DNA from: Rhodovulum marinum
Lineage (GTDB): Bacteria; Pseudomonadota; Alphaproteobacteria; Rhodobacterales; Rhodobacteraceae
Reading direction: 5' to 3'
Length of the DNA: 64,000 bases
Assembly (NCBI RefSeq): GCF_004343075.1
Contig: NZ_SLXP01000002.1
Coordinates: forward strand, 434,001 to 498,000
Shown piece by piece: positions 32,935-41,715 of this stretch; position 1 is the stretch's first letter, and each line of letters opens with the position of its first letter. The notes under the pieces were generated by a model that saw only the letters and a list, made by a program, of their open reading frames with translations, was not told where the DNA came from and did not search any database. The position numbers and the translations under genes were made by a program.

Positions 32935-33731
32935 GCAGGGCGTTGCGCTTTACCATCCTGGGCTGCGGCTCGTCGGGGGGCGTGCCGCGGCTGGGCGGAC
33001 ACTGGGGGGCGTGCGACCCCGACGACCCGCGAAACCGCCGCCAGCGCTGTTCCATGCTGGTCGAACGCGAGGGCGCCGAGGGCACCACGCGGGTGCTGAT
33101 CGACACCTCGCCCGACCTGCGCGCGCAGCTGTTGCAGGCCGGCATCGGCACGCTGGACGCGGTGGTCTATACCCACTCGCATGCCGACCACGTGCACGGC
33201 ATCGACGATCTGCGCCAGATCGTGTTCAACACGCGCCAGCGCCTGCCGGTCTGGGCCGATGGCGCCACGCAGGACGCGCTGTTCGCGCGGTTCGGCTATG
33301 CCTTCATCCAGCCCGAGGGGTCGCCCTATCCGCCGATCCTGGACATGCACACGATCGACGGGCCGGTGCATGTGGACGGGCCGGGCGGGCGCATCACGTT
33401 GAGCCCCTTCCGGGTGAACCACGGCGCGATCGACGCGCTGGGGTTCCGCATCGCGGGGCTGGCCTACCTGCCCGACGTGTCGGAAATCTATGACGAAAGC
33501 CTGGATTTGCTGGCGGGGCTGGAGATCCTGGTGATCGACGCGCTGCGCCGCAGCCCGCACCCCACGCATTTCCACCTGGAACGCACGCTGGACTGGATCG
33601 AGCGGCTGGCCCCGGCCCGCGCGGTGCTGACCAACATGCATATCGACCTGGATTACGCGACCGTGGCGGCCGAAACCCCGGCCCATGTCACCCCCGCCCA
33701 TGACGGGATGGTGCTGAGCCTGCCGGCCTGA
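32931..33731 (+). CDS. MBL-fold metallohydrolase, PhnP-like phosphodiesterase
   Basis: The 266-residue protein starts with a GTG overlapping the tatD stop. It opens with TILGCGSSGGVPRLG and contains the metal signature THSHADHVHG (His82, His84, Asp86, His87), LRQIVFNTRQ, and later TNMHIDLDY. The text fits the PhnP/RNase Z-like cyclic phosphodiesterase branch. It is not near phn genes, so its substrate is open. It is coupled to the transporter gene downstream by a 1-bp overlap. Confidence 0.9.
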   Translation: MSRALRFTILGCGSSGGVPRLGGHWGACDPDDPRNRRQRCSMLVEREGAEGTTRVLIDTSPDLRAQLLQAGIGTLDAVVYTHSHADHVHGIDDLRQIVFNTRQRLPVWADGATQDALFARFGYAFIQPEGSPYPPILDMHTIDGPVHVDGPGGRITLSPFRVNHGAIDALGFRIAGLAYLPDVSEIYDESLDLLAGLEILVIDALRRSPHPTHFHLERTLDWIERLAPARAVLTNMHIDLDYATVAAETPAHVTPAHDGMVLSLPA

Positions 33732-34660
33732 TGCAGGCGCTGATCGAGGTCATCCTGCCGGTCTTCCTGGTGATGGGCTTCGGCTATGTGGCCGCCTGGC
33801 GCGGGCTGTTCAGCGCGGACGCGGTCGACGGGCTGATGAAATTCACCCAGAATTTCGCGATCCCCTGCCTGCTGTTCCGGGCGGTGTCCACGCTGGACCT
33901 GGGCCAAAGCTTTGACTGGCGGCTGTTGTCCAGTTTCTATGCCGGGGCCACCGGCGGGTTCGTGGTGGGACTGTTGGGCGCGCGGCTGATCTTTGGCCGC
34001 AGCTGGGAAGACAGCGTGTCGATCGGGTTCATCGGCCTGTTCTCGAACTCGCTGCTGCTGGGCCTGCCGATCACCGAACGGGCCTATGGGGCGGATGCGC
34101 TGGCGCCGAACTATGCGATCATCGCGATCCATTCGCCGTTCTGCTACGGGCTGGGTCTGACCGCGATGGAGATCGTGCGCAACCGCGGCACGGGGCTGGT
34201 ACGCACCGGGGGCGCGATCCTGCGGGCGATGTTCCGCAACGCGCTGGTGATCGGGATCGCGCTGGGGATGGCGGTGAACCTGTCGGGGCTGGCGACGCCC
34301 GGGGTGCTGGCCGACGCGCTGGACCTGATGATCCGCGCCGCGCTGCCCGCGGCGCTGTTCGGGCTGGGCGGCGTTCTGGTGCGCTATCGGCCCGAGGGCG
34401 ATTTGCGGGTGATCCTGTACGCCTGCGCGGTGTCGCTGGTGCTGCACCCGGCGGTGACCTGGGCGATGGGCACGCGGCTGGGGCTGGAGACCGGGCAGTT
34501 TCGCTCGGCGGTGCTGACCGCGGCGATGGCGCCGGGGGTCAACACCTATATCTTCGCCAACATGTACGGCGCCGCGCGGCGGGTGGCGGCATCTTCGGTG
34601 CTGGTGGGCACGGCGGCCTCGATCCTGACGGTGTGGCTGTGGCTGGCGGTGCTGCCCTGA
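33731..34660 (+). CDS. AEC-family (auxin efflux carrier type) transporter
   Basis: The 309-residue membrane protein has about ten hydrophobic helices, the N-terminal FLVMGFGYVAAWRGLFSADAVDGL and the C-terminal GVNTYIFANMYGAARRVAAS that AEC permeases carry (NAYIFA-like motif). These export or import small organic acids such as malonate or malate. It shares the stop/start bases with the MBL gene and converges on the ankyrin gene with 6 bp between them. Confidence 0.92.
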   Translation: MQALIEVILPVFLVMGFGYVAAWRGLFSADAVDGLMKFTQNFAIPCLLFRAVSTLDLGQSFDWRLLSSFYAGATGGFVVGLLGARLIFGRSWEDSVSIGFIGLFSNSLLLGLPITERAYGADALAPNYAIIAIHSPFCYGLGLTAMEIVRNRGTGLVRTGGAILRAMFRNALVIGIALGMAVNLSGLATPGVLADALDLMIRAALPAALFGLGGVLVRYRPEGDLRVILYACAVSLVLHPAVTWAMGTRLGLETGQFRSAVLTAAMAPGVNTYIFANMYGAARRVAASSVLVGTAASILTVWLWLAVLP

Positions 34661-34666
34661 TCGGCG

Positions 34667-35701
34667 TCAGGTCCGCGACGGCCAGCCCCGGACCAGCGCC
34701 AGCGAGCTTTCCAGCCCCTCGCGCTGGGCGTCCTCTTCGGCGCGGTGGGCGATATGTTCGGCGATCAGCGACCGCAGATAGGTCGCGGTATCCTCGCCCA
34801 GCGCGTCGGGGCGCCGCGGATCGGCCCCGTATTCCAGCAAAAGCCGCACCTTGGCCGTGTCGTGGCCGGCGATCTGAAGGGGCAGCCGGCCGGCGGTGAA
34901 CCACGGTTCGGACCGCCCGTCGAAGGGCGCATTGGGATCGGCGCCCGCGCGCAACAGCGCCTCGAGCTCGTCGGCCTGGCCCTCCAGGACGGCGCGGTGC
35001 AGCGGCGTCCAGCCCCACCCATTGGTCCGCGCCTCGGTATCGGCCCCCGCCGCGACCAGCGCATCGGCCAAAAGCGCCTTGGTCGCCGCGCTTTCCCAAC
35101 CCCAGGGATAGGCCGCGACAGCGTGCAGCGGGCGATAGCCCTCGGTCATGCCGGCATTCGGGTCGGCGCCTTCGGCCAGCAGCATGTGCACCATCGCAAG
35201 CGAACGGCGTTCGACCGACAGCGCGTGATAAAGGGCGGTTTCCTCCAGCGGGCCGTGGCGGGCGTTGATATCCAGCCCGGCCAGGTGTGCGCGGGCGGCC
35301 GCGACATCGCCCGCGGCGATTGCGGCGAACAGTGCGCGCGCGGGGCCGGACAGCGCCTCGGCCTGGTCCTCGGGGTGGCGCAGGGTGGCCATGATCGTCT
35401 TGCCGCGCCGGTACAGCGCGTCCGACAACCGGCGCGCGCGACCGGTTTCGCCGCGCGTTTCGGCGGCGAGCAGGGCATCGCCCAAAAGTTCGTTTTCCTT
35501 CAAAAACTGCGGGCTGTGAACCAGCTGGTCACGGGCCGCGGCGATGGCGCGGCGGCCGGTGGCGCTCTCCGCCTGCGCCTCGGGCGGCAGCGCGGCGATC
35601 GCCGCCTCGGCCTCGCGCAAGAGCAGCTCGAACTCGTCGAACGCGCCCCGACGGGCCGCGCTTTCCAGCCGCGTCAGCAGCTCGGTAAAATCGACAGACA
35701 T
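34667..35701 (-). CDS. Ankyrin-repeat protein
   Basis: The roughly 344-residue protein has an N-terminal helical half without recognised domain, then four or more ankyrin-type repeats in the C-terminal half (ETALYHALSVERRSLAMVHM, RPLHAVAAYP, GWTPLHRAVLEGQADELEAL with LLRAGADPNA, LPLQIAGHDTAKVRLLLEYG). Ankyrin repeats mediate protein binding. The ATG at 35701 has weak purines (GGTGAGTGGA) before it; an in-frame ATG at 35719 would add 6 residues. It lies beyond the rpoH terminator and is probably transcribed separately. Confidence 0.8.
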   Translation of the reverse strand: MSVDFTELLTRLESAARRGAFDEFELLLREAEAAIAALPPEAQAESATGRRAIAAARDQLVHSPQFLKENELLGDALLAAETRGETGRARRLSDALYRRGKTIMATLRHPEDQAEALSGPARALFAAIAAGDVAAARAHLAGLDINARHGPLEETALYHALSVERRSLAMVHMLLAEGADPNAGMTEGYRPLHAVAAYPWGWESAATKALLADALVAAGADTEARTNGWGWTPLHRAVLEGQADELEALLRAGADPNAPFDGRSEPWFTAGRLPLQIAGHDTAKVRLLLEYGADPRRPDALGEDTATYLRSLIAEHIAHRAEEDAQREGLESSLALVRGWPSRT

Positions 35702-35710
35702 TCCACTCAC

Positions 35711-35751
35711 CACATACAAAACAAGAACGGGCGCCCCTCGGACACCCGTTC
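35711..35751 (-). terminator. Rho-independent terminator after rpoH
   Basis: On the minus strand GAACGGG (35745-35751) and CCCGTTC (35725-35731) form the stem with a 13-nt loop, followed by TTGTTTTGT. It sits between rpoH and the ankyrin gene. Confidence 0.8.
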
Positions 35752-35812
35752 TACGTGTGGAATCTGTCCATTTTTCTCTCGAAACAAGACGAATTTTAGA
35801 CGTCTTGTCCGA

Positions 35813-36709
35813 TTATGCCGGCGTCAGCATTCCCTTGTCGCGGGCCAGTTCGGTCATCCGCTTCTGCAGTTTCTCAAAGGCGCGCACCTCGATCTGGCGG
35901 ATACGTTCGCGGCTGACATCGTAGACGCCGGACAATTCCTCGAGCGTCACCGGCTGATCCTTGAGCCGGCGTTGCAGCAGGATGTCCTTCTCGCGCTCGT
36001 TCAACACGTCCATCGCCTGGACCAGCAGCGCGCGGCGGCTTTCCAGTTCGTCCTTCTCGGCATAGGCCTCGGCCTGGTCGGCGTCTTCATCCTCGAGCCA
36101 ATCCTGCCATTCGGTCGAGGTGTCGCCATCGGTCCCCACCATCGCGTTCAGCGAGGCATCGCCCCCCGACAGGCGGCGGTTCATCGCGATGACCTCGTCC
36201 TCGGTGACGTTCAGGTCGGTGGCGATGCGCTGGACGTTTTCCGGGCGCAGGTCGCCCTCCTCCAGCGCGCCGATGCGGGCCTTGGCCTTGCGCAGGTTGA
36301 AGAACAGCTTTTTCTGCGCGCTGGTCGTGCCCAGCTTTACCAAGGACCACGACCGCAGGATGTATTCCTGGATCGCAGCGCGGATCCACCACATGGCATA
36401 GGTGGCCAGGCGGAACCCTTTTTCCGGGTCGAACCGTTTCACCGCCTGCATCAGGCCGACATTGGCCTCGGAGATGACCTCGGCCTGGGGCAGGCCATAG
36501 CCGCGATAGCCCATGGCGATCTTGGCCGCCAGCCGCAGGTGCGACGTGACCATGCGGTGCGCCGCCTCGGTGTCCTGGTGGTCCACCCAGCGTTTGGCCA
36601 GCATGTATTCTTCTTCCGGTTCCAGCAGCGGAAACTTGCGGATTTCCTGCAGATACCGGTTCAGCCCCTGTTCCGGGGACGGGGCCGGAAGATTGGCATA
36701 GTTGCTCAT
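35813..36709 (-). CDS. rpoH: RNA polymerase heat-shock sigma factor sigma-32
   Basis: The 298-residue sigma factor has region 2 (TSHLRLAAKIAMGYRGYGLP, RFDPEKGFRLATYAMWWIRA), the RpoH-specific box QKKLFFNLRKAKA, and region 4 with NEREKDILLQRRL and YDVSRERIRQIEVRAFEKLQ. It directs transcription of heat-shock or stress genes; many Rhodobacteraceae have two RpoH paralogues. A promoter overlapped by a 16-bp palindrome lies 35-62 bp before the ATG. A terminator follows the gene, so it is monocistronic. Confidence 0.97.
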   Translation of the reverse strand: MSNYANLPAPSPEQGLNRYLQEIRKFPLLEPEEEYMLAKRWVDHQDTEAAHRMVTSHLRLAAKIAMGYRGYGLPQAEVISEANVGLMQAVKRFDPEKGFRLATYAMWWIRAAIQEYILRSWSLVKLGTTSAQKKLFFNLRKAKARIGALEEGDLRPENVQRIATDLNVTEDEVIAMNRRLSGGDASLNAMVGTDGDTSTEWQDWLEDEDADQAEAYAEKDELESRRALLVQAMDVLNEREKDILLQRRLKDQPVTLEELSGVYDVSRERIRQIEVRAFEKLQKRMTELARDKGMLTPA

Positions 36710-36743
36710 TTGAGTCCCTGTTGCTCCCTCGTGCTTGTCCTTG

Positions 36744-36771
36744 AATCTAGGAACTGAACCGTGCGGTTCAA
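36744..36771 (-). promoter_or_regulatory. rpoH promoter overlapped by a perfect 16-bp palindrome
   Basis: On the minus strand TTGAAC (36766-36771) and TAGATT (36744-36749) are spaced by 16 bp. TGAACCGTGCGGTTCA at 36755-36770 is a perfect palindrome covering most of the -35 and the spacer, well placed for a repressor or activator of rpoH. Confidence 0.6.
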
Positions 36772-36877
36772 GTTACGTCGATTCACATGGTTGCACGCAT
36801 GATGTGCGCGATTCCGTCGAAAACGGGTAAATTTCCGGTAAACATGTCAGCCGCTCACGCAGGTTTGCGCGTTTGTT

Positions 36878-37918
36878 TCAACCCCTGAGGGCCTTGGCCA
36901 GCGCGGCCATATCGGGCGGCAGGGGCGAGGCGAAGCGCATCGTCTCGCCGGTCTCGGGATGGACGAAACCCAGCGTCGCGGCGTGCAGCGCTTGGCGCGC
37001 AAAGGCGGCGGCGGCCGCGACGGCGCCGGGGCCCAGTGCCCTTTCCGACAGCTTGCGCCGCCCGCCATAGGTGGGATCCCCGATCAGCCCGTGGCCGGCA
37101 TGGGCGAGGTGGACGCGAATCTGGTGCGTCCGCCCGGTTTCCAGCCAGCATTCGACCAGCGCCGCGGCGGGGGGCGTGCCGAACGCCTCGACCACGCGGA
37201 ACCGCGTGACCGCGTGGCGCCCGCCCGAGGCCAGCACCGCCTGGCGCTGGCGGTCGGTGCGGTGGCGGCCGATCTGCGTGGCGATGCGGATCACGCCACC
37301 CGGTTCCACCGCCACGCCCTGGATGCCGCGCAGGCGCGGGTCGGCCGGGTCGGGCACACCGTGGACCAGCGCAAGATATTGCCGCTCGACGCTGTGGGCC
37401 TCGAACTGGGCGGCGAGCGCGGCATGGGCCTTGTCGGTCTTGGCCACGACCAGCAAGCCGCTGGTTTCCTTGTCGATGCGGTGCACGATGCCGGGCCGTT
37501 TCTCGCCCCCGATCCCCGACAGGCTGTCGCCGCAATGGGCCAGAAGCGCGTTGACCAGCGTGCCGTCGGGCGAACCGGGCGCGGGGTGAACGACCATGCC
37601 GGCGGGCTTGTCGATGACGATCAGGGCGCCATCCTCATGGACCACGTCCAGCGGGATCGCCTGCGCCCGGGTCGCGACTTCGGTGGGGTCGGCAAAGGCG
37701 ATCTCGATCACCTCGCCCTCGGTTACGCGGGCGCGCGGTTCGGTCAGCGCCGCGCCGTCGCGGGTGACGCCGCCCGCCGCGATCAGCTTGGCCAGGCGCG
37801 ACCGGGTCAGCCCCTCGGCCTCTGGCACATCGCGGGCAAGCGCCTTATCAAGGCGGTCGGGCGGGTTCGGGCCAATGATGACCGTCAGCCGCCGAGGCGT
37901 GGAGATGGGCGTGGACAT
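36878..37918 (-). CDS. rluD: 23S rRNA pseudouridine synthase, RluD type
   Basis: The 346-residue protein has an N-terminal S4 domain (RLDKALARDVPEAEGLTRSR) and the catalytic domain with VIDKPAGMVVHPAPG and the active-site HRIDKETSGLLVVAK (Asp), plus LETGRTHQIRVHLAHAGHGL and GDPTYGG. RluD makes pseudouridines in 23S rRNA helix 69. The ATG at 37918 overlaps the divergent start of the next gene by 2 bp, which is unusual and leaves no separate promoter gap. Confidence 0.93.
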   Translation of the reverse strand: MSTPISTPRRLTVIIGPNPPDRLDKALARDVPEAEGLTRSRLAKLIAAGGVTRDGAALTEPRARVTEGEVIEIAFADPTEVATRAQAIPLDVVHEDGALIVIDKPAGMVVHPAPGSPDGTLVNALLAHCGDSLSGIGGEKRPGIVHRIDKETSGLLVVAKTDKAHAALAAQFEAHSVERQYLALVHGVPDPADPRLRGIQGVAVEPGGVIRIATQIGRHRTDRQRQAVLASGGRHAVTRFRVVEAFGTPPAAALVECWLETGRTHQIRVHLAHAGHGLIGDPTYGGRRKLSERALGPGAVAAAAAFARQALHAATLGFVHPETGETMRFASPLPPDMAALAKALRG

Positions 37919-38222
37919 GGACGATTCCCCGGAGCCGGAGGCCCTGCCCCCGAACCTGAAACTGCTGCGCGTGCTGGTCACCGTGCTGATGGTGACGATG
38001 ATCGCAGGCTTTCTAGTGATCGTCGCGCTGTTTGTCATCCGCATGCCGGGGGGCGGCGATGCCCTGCCCCTGCCCGAGGCGCTGGTGCTGCCCGAGGGGG
38101 CGCAGGCGACGGCCTTTACCCGCGGGCGCGACTGGGTGGCCGTGGTCACCGAAGACGACCGCATCCTGATCTATGACGCGGGAACGGGCGCGTTACGGCA
38201 GACGGTGCGGATCGAGCGCTAA
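37917..38222 (+). CDS. Small single-helix membrane protein (DUF6476-like)
   Basis: The 101-residue protein has an acidic N-terminus, one membrane helix (about 20-44: VLVTVLMVTMIAGFLVIVAL), and a short extracytoplasmic domain with RDWVAVVTEDDRILIYDAG, resembling a beta-propeller blade. Proteins of this size next to rluD are common in Rhodobacterales. ATG at 37917 was chosen; ATG at 37905 would add 4 residues. Its start codon overlaps the rluD start on the other strand. Confidence 0.8.
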   Translation: MDDSPEPEALPPNLKLLRVLVTVLMVTMIAGFLVIVALFVIRMPGGGDALPLPEALVLPEGAQATAFTRGRDWVAVVTEDDRILIYDAGTGALRQTVRIER

Positions 38223-38225
38223 GGC

Positions 38226-38390
38226 TCAGGCCCGGCGCGCGCCGGCGTTGAACGCCTTGAGGTCGCGCAGCACCTTTTCGCGCAGCTCTTTCTGGCAGTC
38301 GGGATCGCACCCCCGGGCCATGGCGCCGGGGCCGGGCCAGGCGGCCATCAGCGACAGAACCGCACCGAGGATCAGGTATCGTGCCGGCAT
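38226..38390 (-). CDS. 54-residue small secreted protein with two cysteines
   Basis: A short gene translating to 54 residues: a signal-like hydrophobic start (ARYLILGAVLSLMAAWPG) and a mature tail with GCDPDCQKELREKVLRDLKA, then FNAGARRA. Cys residues are three apart (CxxxC), and the tail is a charged helix. GGAGA lies 5 nt before the ATG. It converges with the preceding gene (3 bp apart). Codon use matches the neighbours. Function unknown. Confidence 0.6.
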   Translation of the reverse strand: MPARYLILGAVLSLMAAWPGPGAMARGCDPDCQKELREKVLRDLKAFNAGARRA

Positions 38391-38556
38391 GCCGTCTCCG
38401 TTCGTGCCGCGGCCCGCTGCGCCGCATCCAGACCCGCCCTACCCCGCCCCCGTGGCGCTTTTTCGGCCGAAATGCGGCCCAGCCGTGCGGAACCTTTCCC
38501 GGCCCGCGCCGTTGAGGGCGTCCATGCGCCAAAGGGCGCGCGACAGGAGAGGCCCC

Positions 38557-39003
38557 ATGCAGACCGAAACGACGATCACGCTGGACGATGACGCGCGCGA
38601 CGCGCTGGCCACGGCCCATACCCGCACCGTCGATGTGCTGGCCGGTCACGAGAAGATGGTGGAAAAGGCCGAAGCCCCGTTCCGCCCCACCGCCATCCGC
38701 TTTCGCGACCTGCACCGGCGCCACGCGCGATCGCTGGCCGCCCTCCTGCTGGGGGCGGGTTGCGATCCCGACGAGGACGGGTCGTTCATGGCGCATGTGA
38801 ACCGGCTGGTGGTCGGCACCCGCGCGCTTCTGGACGAGATCGACAAGAACACGATGGACCAGATCCGCAGCGGCGAAGAGACCGTCATCAAGGCGTTCGA
38901 GGCAGCCGAAAAGGCCGATTTGCCGGTGCCGCTGCGGCAGGAGGTGACGCGGATGCGGCAGGAGTTGCAGGCGCTGCTGGCCGACACAGGCCATATCGGC
39001 TGA
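38557..39003 (+). CDS. DUF2383 ferritin-like four-helix protein
   Basis: The 148-residue, strongly helical protein reads RFRDLHRRHARSLAALLLGAG and FMAHVNRLVVGTRALLDEID, matching the PA2169/DUF2383 family of ferritin-like helical bundles. Members lack a firm function; some have metal-binding residues at helix positions such as HxxH/E. AGGAGAGG lies 5 nt before the ATG at 38557. The preceding 165 bp hold no gene on this strand. hisA follows after 81 bp. Confidence 0.8.
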   Translation: MQTETTITLDDDARDALATAHTRTVDVLAGHEKMVEKAEAPFRPTAIRFRDLHRRHARSLAALLLGAGCDPDEDGSFMAHVNRLVVGTRALLDEIDKNTMDQIRSGEETVIKAFEAAEKADLPVPLRQEVTRMRQELQALLADTGHIG

Positions 39004-39084
39004 TATGTGATGGCGCGGGGCCGCGTTGCATTCGCCGCGCAATCCTGCAAAACCCGGCCCGGTCAACCCGAGGAGCCCCGCGCC

Positions 39085-39804
39085 ATGATCCTGTATCCCG
39101 CCATCGACCTGAAAGACGGCCAATGCGTGCGCCTGTTGCGCGGCGAAATGGACAAGGCGACCGTGTTCGGCGACGACCCTGCGGCGCAGGCAAGCGCGTT
39201 TTGCGATGCGGGCTGCGAATGGCTGCACCTGGTGGACCTGAACGGCGCCTTTGCCGGGCACCCGGTGAATGCCGCCGCCGTCGAGGCGATCCTGGCGGCG
39301 GTCGACGTGCCCGCGCAGCTGGGCGGCGGCATCCGCGACATGGCCACGATCGAACGCTGGCTGGACAAGGGGCTGGCGCGCGTGATCCTGGGCACGGTGG
39401 CGGTGGAAAACCCCGACCTGGTGCGCGAGGCGGCGCGCGCCTTTCCCGGCAAGGTCGCGGTCGGCATCGACGCCCGCAAGGGCCGCGTGGCGACCAAGGG
39501 CTGGGCCGAGGAAACCGACGTGATGGCCACCGACCTGGCCCGCGCGTTCGAGGACGCGGGCGTGGCGGCGATCATTTATACCGATATCGACCGCGACGGC
39601 GCGATGGCCGGGCCGAATGTCGAGGCGACCGAAGCATTGGCCCGCGCGGTGTCGATCCCGGTGATCGCCTCGGGCGGCGTGTCGTCGCTGGCCGACCTGG
39701 TCGCGCTGCGCGACACGGGCGTGATCGCCGGGGCGATCTCGGGCCGCGCGCTGTATGACGGGGCGCTGGACCTGCGCGCGGCGCTGGCCGCACTGAAAGG
39801 CTAA
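39085..39804 (+). CDS. hisA: ProFAR isomerase, histidine biosynthesis
   Basis: The 239-residue TIM barrel has the first phosphate/active-site motif [16 protein letters not shown] (Asp8), [18 protein letters not shown] and [15 protein letters not shown] with the second catalytic Asp. HisA isomerises ProFAR to PRFAR. A small membrane protein gene and a reverse-strand DUF302 gene separate it from hisF and hisE. Confidence 0.96.
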   Translation: MILYPAIDLKDGQCVRLLRGEMDKATVFGDDPAAQASAFCDAGCEWLHLVDLNGAFAGHPVNAAAVEAILAAVDVPAQLGGGIRDMATIERWLDKGLARVILGTVAVENPDLVREAARAFPGKVAVGIDARKGRVATKGWAEETDVMATDLARAFEDAGVAAIIYTDIDRDGAMAGPNVEATEALARAVSIPVIASGGVSSLADLVALRDTGVIAGAISGRALYDGALDLRAALAALKG

Positions 39805-39808
39805 CGCG

Positions 39809-40066
39809 ATGCGCATTGCGGTCGCGCTTTACGTGCTGCCGCTGGGGCTTTTGTCGCTTTACGTGTTGCTGGCGCTGGCGGTGACGGAATTGTCGGCCTG
39901 TCCGACCGCGCTGCGCCCACCCGCGCCGTGTCTCGTCCTGGGCCTCGACGTCACGCGCCTGCCCGGGATCGGCGGGCCGGGCGCGGCGCTGGCCCCCGTG
40001 GTCCTGGGGTGGCTGGGGCTGGGCGGCGTGGGGTTCTGGGCAGCGCGCCGCGTGACAGGGCGCTAG
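39809..40066 (+). CDS. Small two-helix membrane protein between hisA and hisF
   Basis: The 85-residue protein has two hydrophobic segments (about 4-27, VALYVLPLGLLSLYVLLALA, and about 58-78, GAALAPVVLGWLGLGGVGFW) with two cysteines in between. It starts 4 bp after hisA, so it is probably translated from the same message. No family recognised. The position inside a histidine cluster is likely incidental. Confidence 0.6.
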   Translation: MRIAVALYVLPLGLLSLYVLLALAVTELSACPTALRPPAPCLVLGLDVTRLPGIGGPGAALAPVVLGWLGLGGVGFWAARRVTGR

Positions 40067-40069
40067 CGT

Positions 40070-40531
40070 TCAGCCGCCCGCCGCCGCGGCCATGGTCAGG
40101 TTCTGCAGCGCCCCGCGCATCTTGGCGAGATAGGGCGCGTCGTCCGGGATGCCCAGATCGTCCAGCGTTTCCCCGGGTTCCTCGTAGGCGATCCAGGTCT
40201 GGCCGCGGGCATCGGCATAGACCAGCACCTTGAGCGGCAGGAACAGCCCAGCCAGCGGGTCGTCCTGCATCGCGGGCGTCCCAAGGCGCGGATTGCCGAA
40301 GATCACCAGCTGCGAGTCGGGCATCTCCATCCCCACCGAGGCCGCGCCCGCGCCGTGGTCGATTCGGGCGAACACCGTGGCCCCGGCCTTGGCCACGACG
40401 GATTCCAGCGCATCCGCCGTGGCGGACACGGTGGCGGCGGACTTGATCCTGACGATGTCACCGCTGGCGGCGGTCGGCCCTGCGGCCATGGCGGTCAGCA
40501 TCGCGGCAAGCGGAAGGGCGAACCGGAACAT
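40070..40531 (-). CDS. DUF302 periplasmic protein
   Basis: The 153-residue protein has a signal peptide (FRFALPLAAMLTAMAAGPTA, residues 2-21) and a DUF302 domain with ALESVVAKAGATVFARIDHG, LVIFGNPRLGTPAMQDDPLA and VLVYADARGQTWIAYEEP. DUF302 proteins bind small ligands or metals; their role is unclear. It converges with the small membrane protein gene (3 bp apart) and diverges from hisF, sharing about 98 bp of upstream DNA. Confidence 0.88.
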   Translation of the reverse strand: MFRFALPLAAMLTAMAAGPTAASGDIVRIKSAATVSATADALESVVAKAGATVFARIDHGAGAASVGMEMPDSQLVIFGNPRLGTPAMQDDPLAGLFLPLKVLVYADARGQTWIAYEEPGETLDDLGIPDDAPYLAKMRGALQNLTMAAAAGG

Positions 40532-40629
40532 GACGTTTCCTTTCGGGTTGCGGACATACCGATCAGTCTCTGGCCTCTGGCCCGGTTTGCCCATAAAACA
40601 CCCCGTGATCGGCAAAGGACAGCCACCCC

Positions 40630-41391
40630 ATGCTCAAGACCCGCATCATCCCCTGCCTCGACGTGGCCGACGGCCGCGTGGTCAAGGGCGTGAATTTCGT
40701 GAACCTGATCGACGCCGGCGACCCGGTCGAGGCCGCCAAGGCCTATGACGCGGCCGGGGCGGACGAATTGTGTTTCCTCGACATCCACGCCACGCACGAG
40801 AATCGCGGCACCATGTTCGACGTGGTGCGGCGCACGGCGGAACAATGCTTCATGCCGCTGACGGTGGGCGGCGGGGTGCGCAGCGTCGAGGACGTGCGCG
40901 CGCTGCTGCTGGCGGGCGCCGACAAGGTCAGCTTCAACTCGGCCGCGGTGGCCAATCCCGACGTGGTGCGCGAGGCCGCCGACCATTTCGGAAGCCAGTG
41001 CATCGTCGTCGCCATCGACGCCAAGACCGTGGCGCCGGGGAAATGGGAAATCTTCACCCATGGCGGCCGCCGCCCCACCGGCATCGACGCGGTCGCGTTC
41101 GCGAAAACCGTGGTCGCCAAGGGCGCCGGAGAGATCCTGTTGACCAGCATGGACCGCGACGGAACCAAGGCGGGCTTCAACCTGGAGCTGACCCGTGCCA
41201 TCGCCGACGCGGTGGACGTGCCGGTGATCGCCTCGGGCGGCGTCGGCACGCTGGATCACCTTGTCGAGGGGGTCACCGAAGGCCACGCAAGCGCGGTTTT
41301 GGCCGCCTCGATCTTTCATTTCGGCACCTACACCATCGGCGAGGCCAAGGCCCACATGGCCGCCGCCGGCATCCCCGTGAGGCTGGCATGA
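40630..41391 (+). CDS. hisF: Imidazole glycerol phosphate synthase cyclase subunit
   Basis: The 253-residue barrel has the paired motifs [18 protein letters not shown] (Asp11) and [15 protein letters not shown] (Asp130), plus [17 protein letters not shown]. It forms IGP and AICAR from PRFAR with ammonia supplied by HisH, which is not in the window. Coupled to hisE by an ATGA overlap. Confidence 0.97.
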   Translation: MLKTRIIPCLDVADGRVVKGVNFVNLIDAGDPVEAAKAYDAAGADELCFLDIHATHENRGTMFDVVRRTAEQCFMPLTVGGGVRSVEDVRALLLAGADKVSFNSAAVANPDVVREAADHFGSQCIVVAIDAKTVAPGKWEIFTHGGRRPTGIDAVAFAKTVVAKGAGEILLTSMDRDGTKAGFNLELTRAIADAVDVPVIASGGVGTLDHLVEGVTEGHASAVLAASIFHFGTYTIGEAKAHMAAAGIPVRLA

Positions 41392-41699
41392 GCGCGCTGG
41401 AGCGGCTGGCCGAGACGGTCGCCGCCCGCAAGGGCGCCGACCCCGAAACATCGTGGACGGCGAAGCTGCTGGCCAAGGGCCCCGAGAAATGCGCCGAGAA
41501 ATTCGGCGAAGAGGCGATCGAGGCTGTGATCGAGGCGGTCAAGGGCGACCGCGCACGGCTGACCGCAGAGGCGGCGGACGTGCTCTATCACCTTCTGGTG
41601 ATGCTGGCCGCGCGCGACGTGACGCTGGCCGAGGTGCTGGCGGAACTGGAACGGCGCGAAGGCACCAGCGGGATCGCCGAAAAGGCCGCGCGGCGCTAG
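41388..41699 (+). CDS. hisE: Phosphoribosyl-ATP diphosphatase
   Basis: The 103-residue all-alpha MazG-fold enzyme reads [34 protein letters not shown] and [19 protein letters not shown], with the EExxE/ExxD metal motifs. It hydrolyses PR-ATP to PR-AMP. The ATG overlaps the hisF stop; the longer open frame upstream is out of frame with hisF and not used. Confidence 0.95.
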   Translation: MSALERLAETVAARKGADPETSWTAKLLAKGPEKCAEKFGEEAIEAVIEAVKGDRARLTAEAADVLYHLLVMLAARDVTLAEVLAELERREGTSGIAEKAARR

Positions 41700-41715
41700 C
41701 GCGGCGCGCGCCCCG

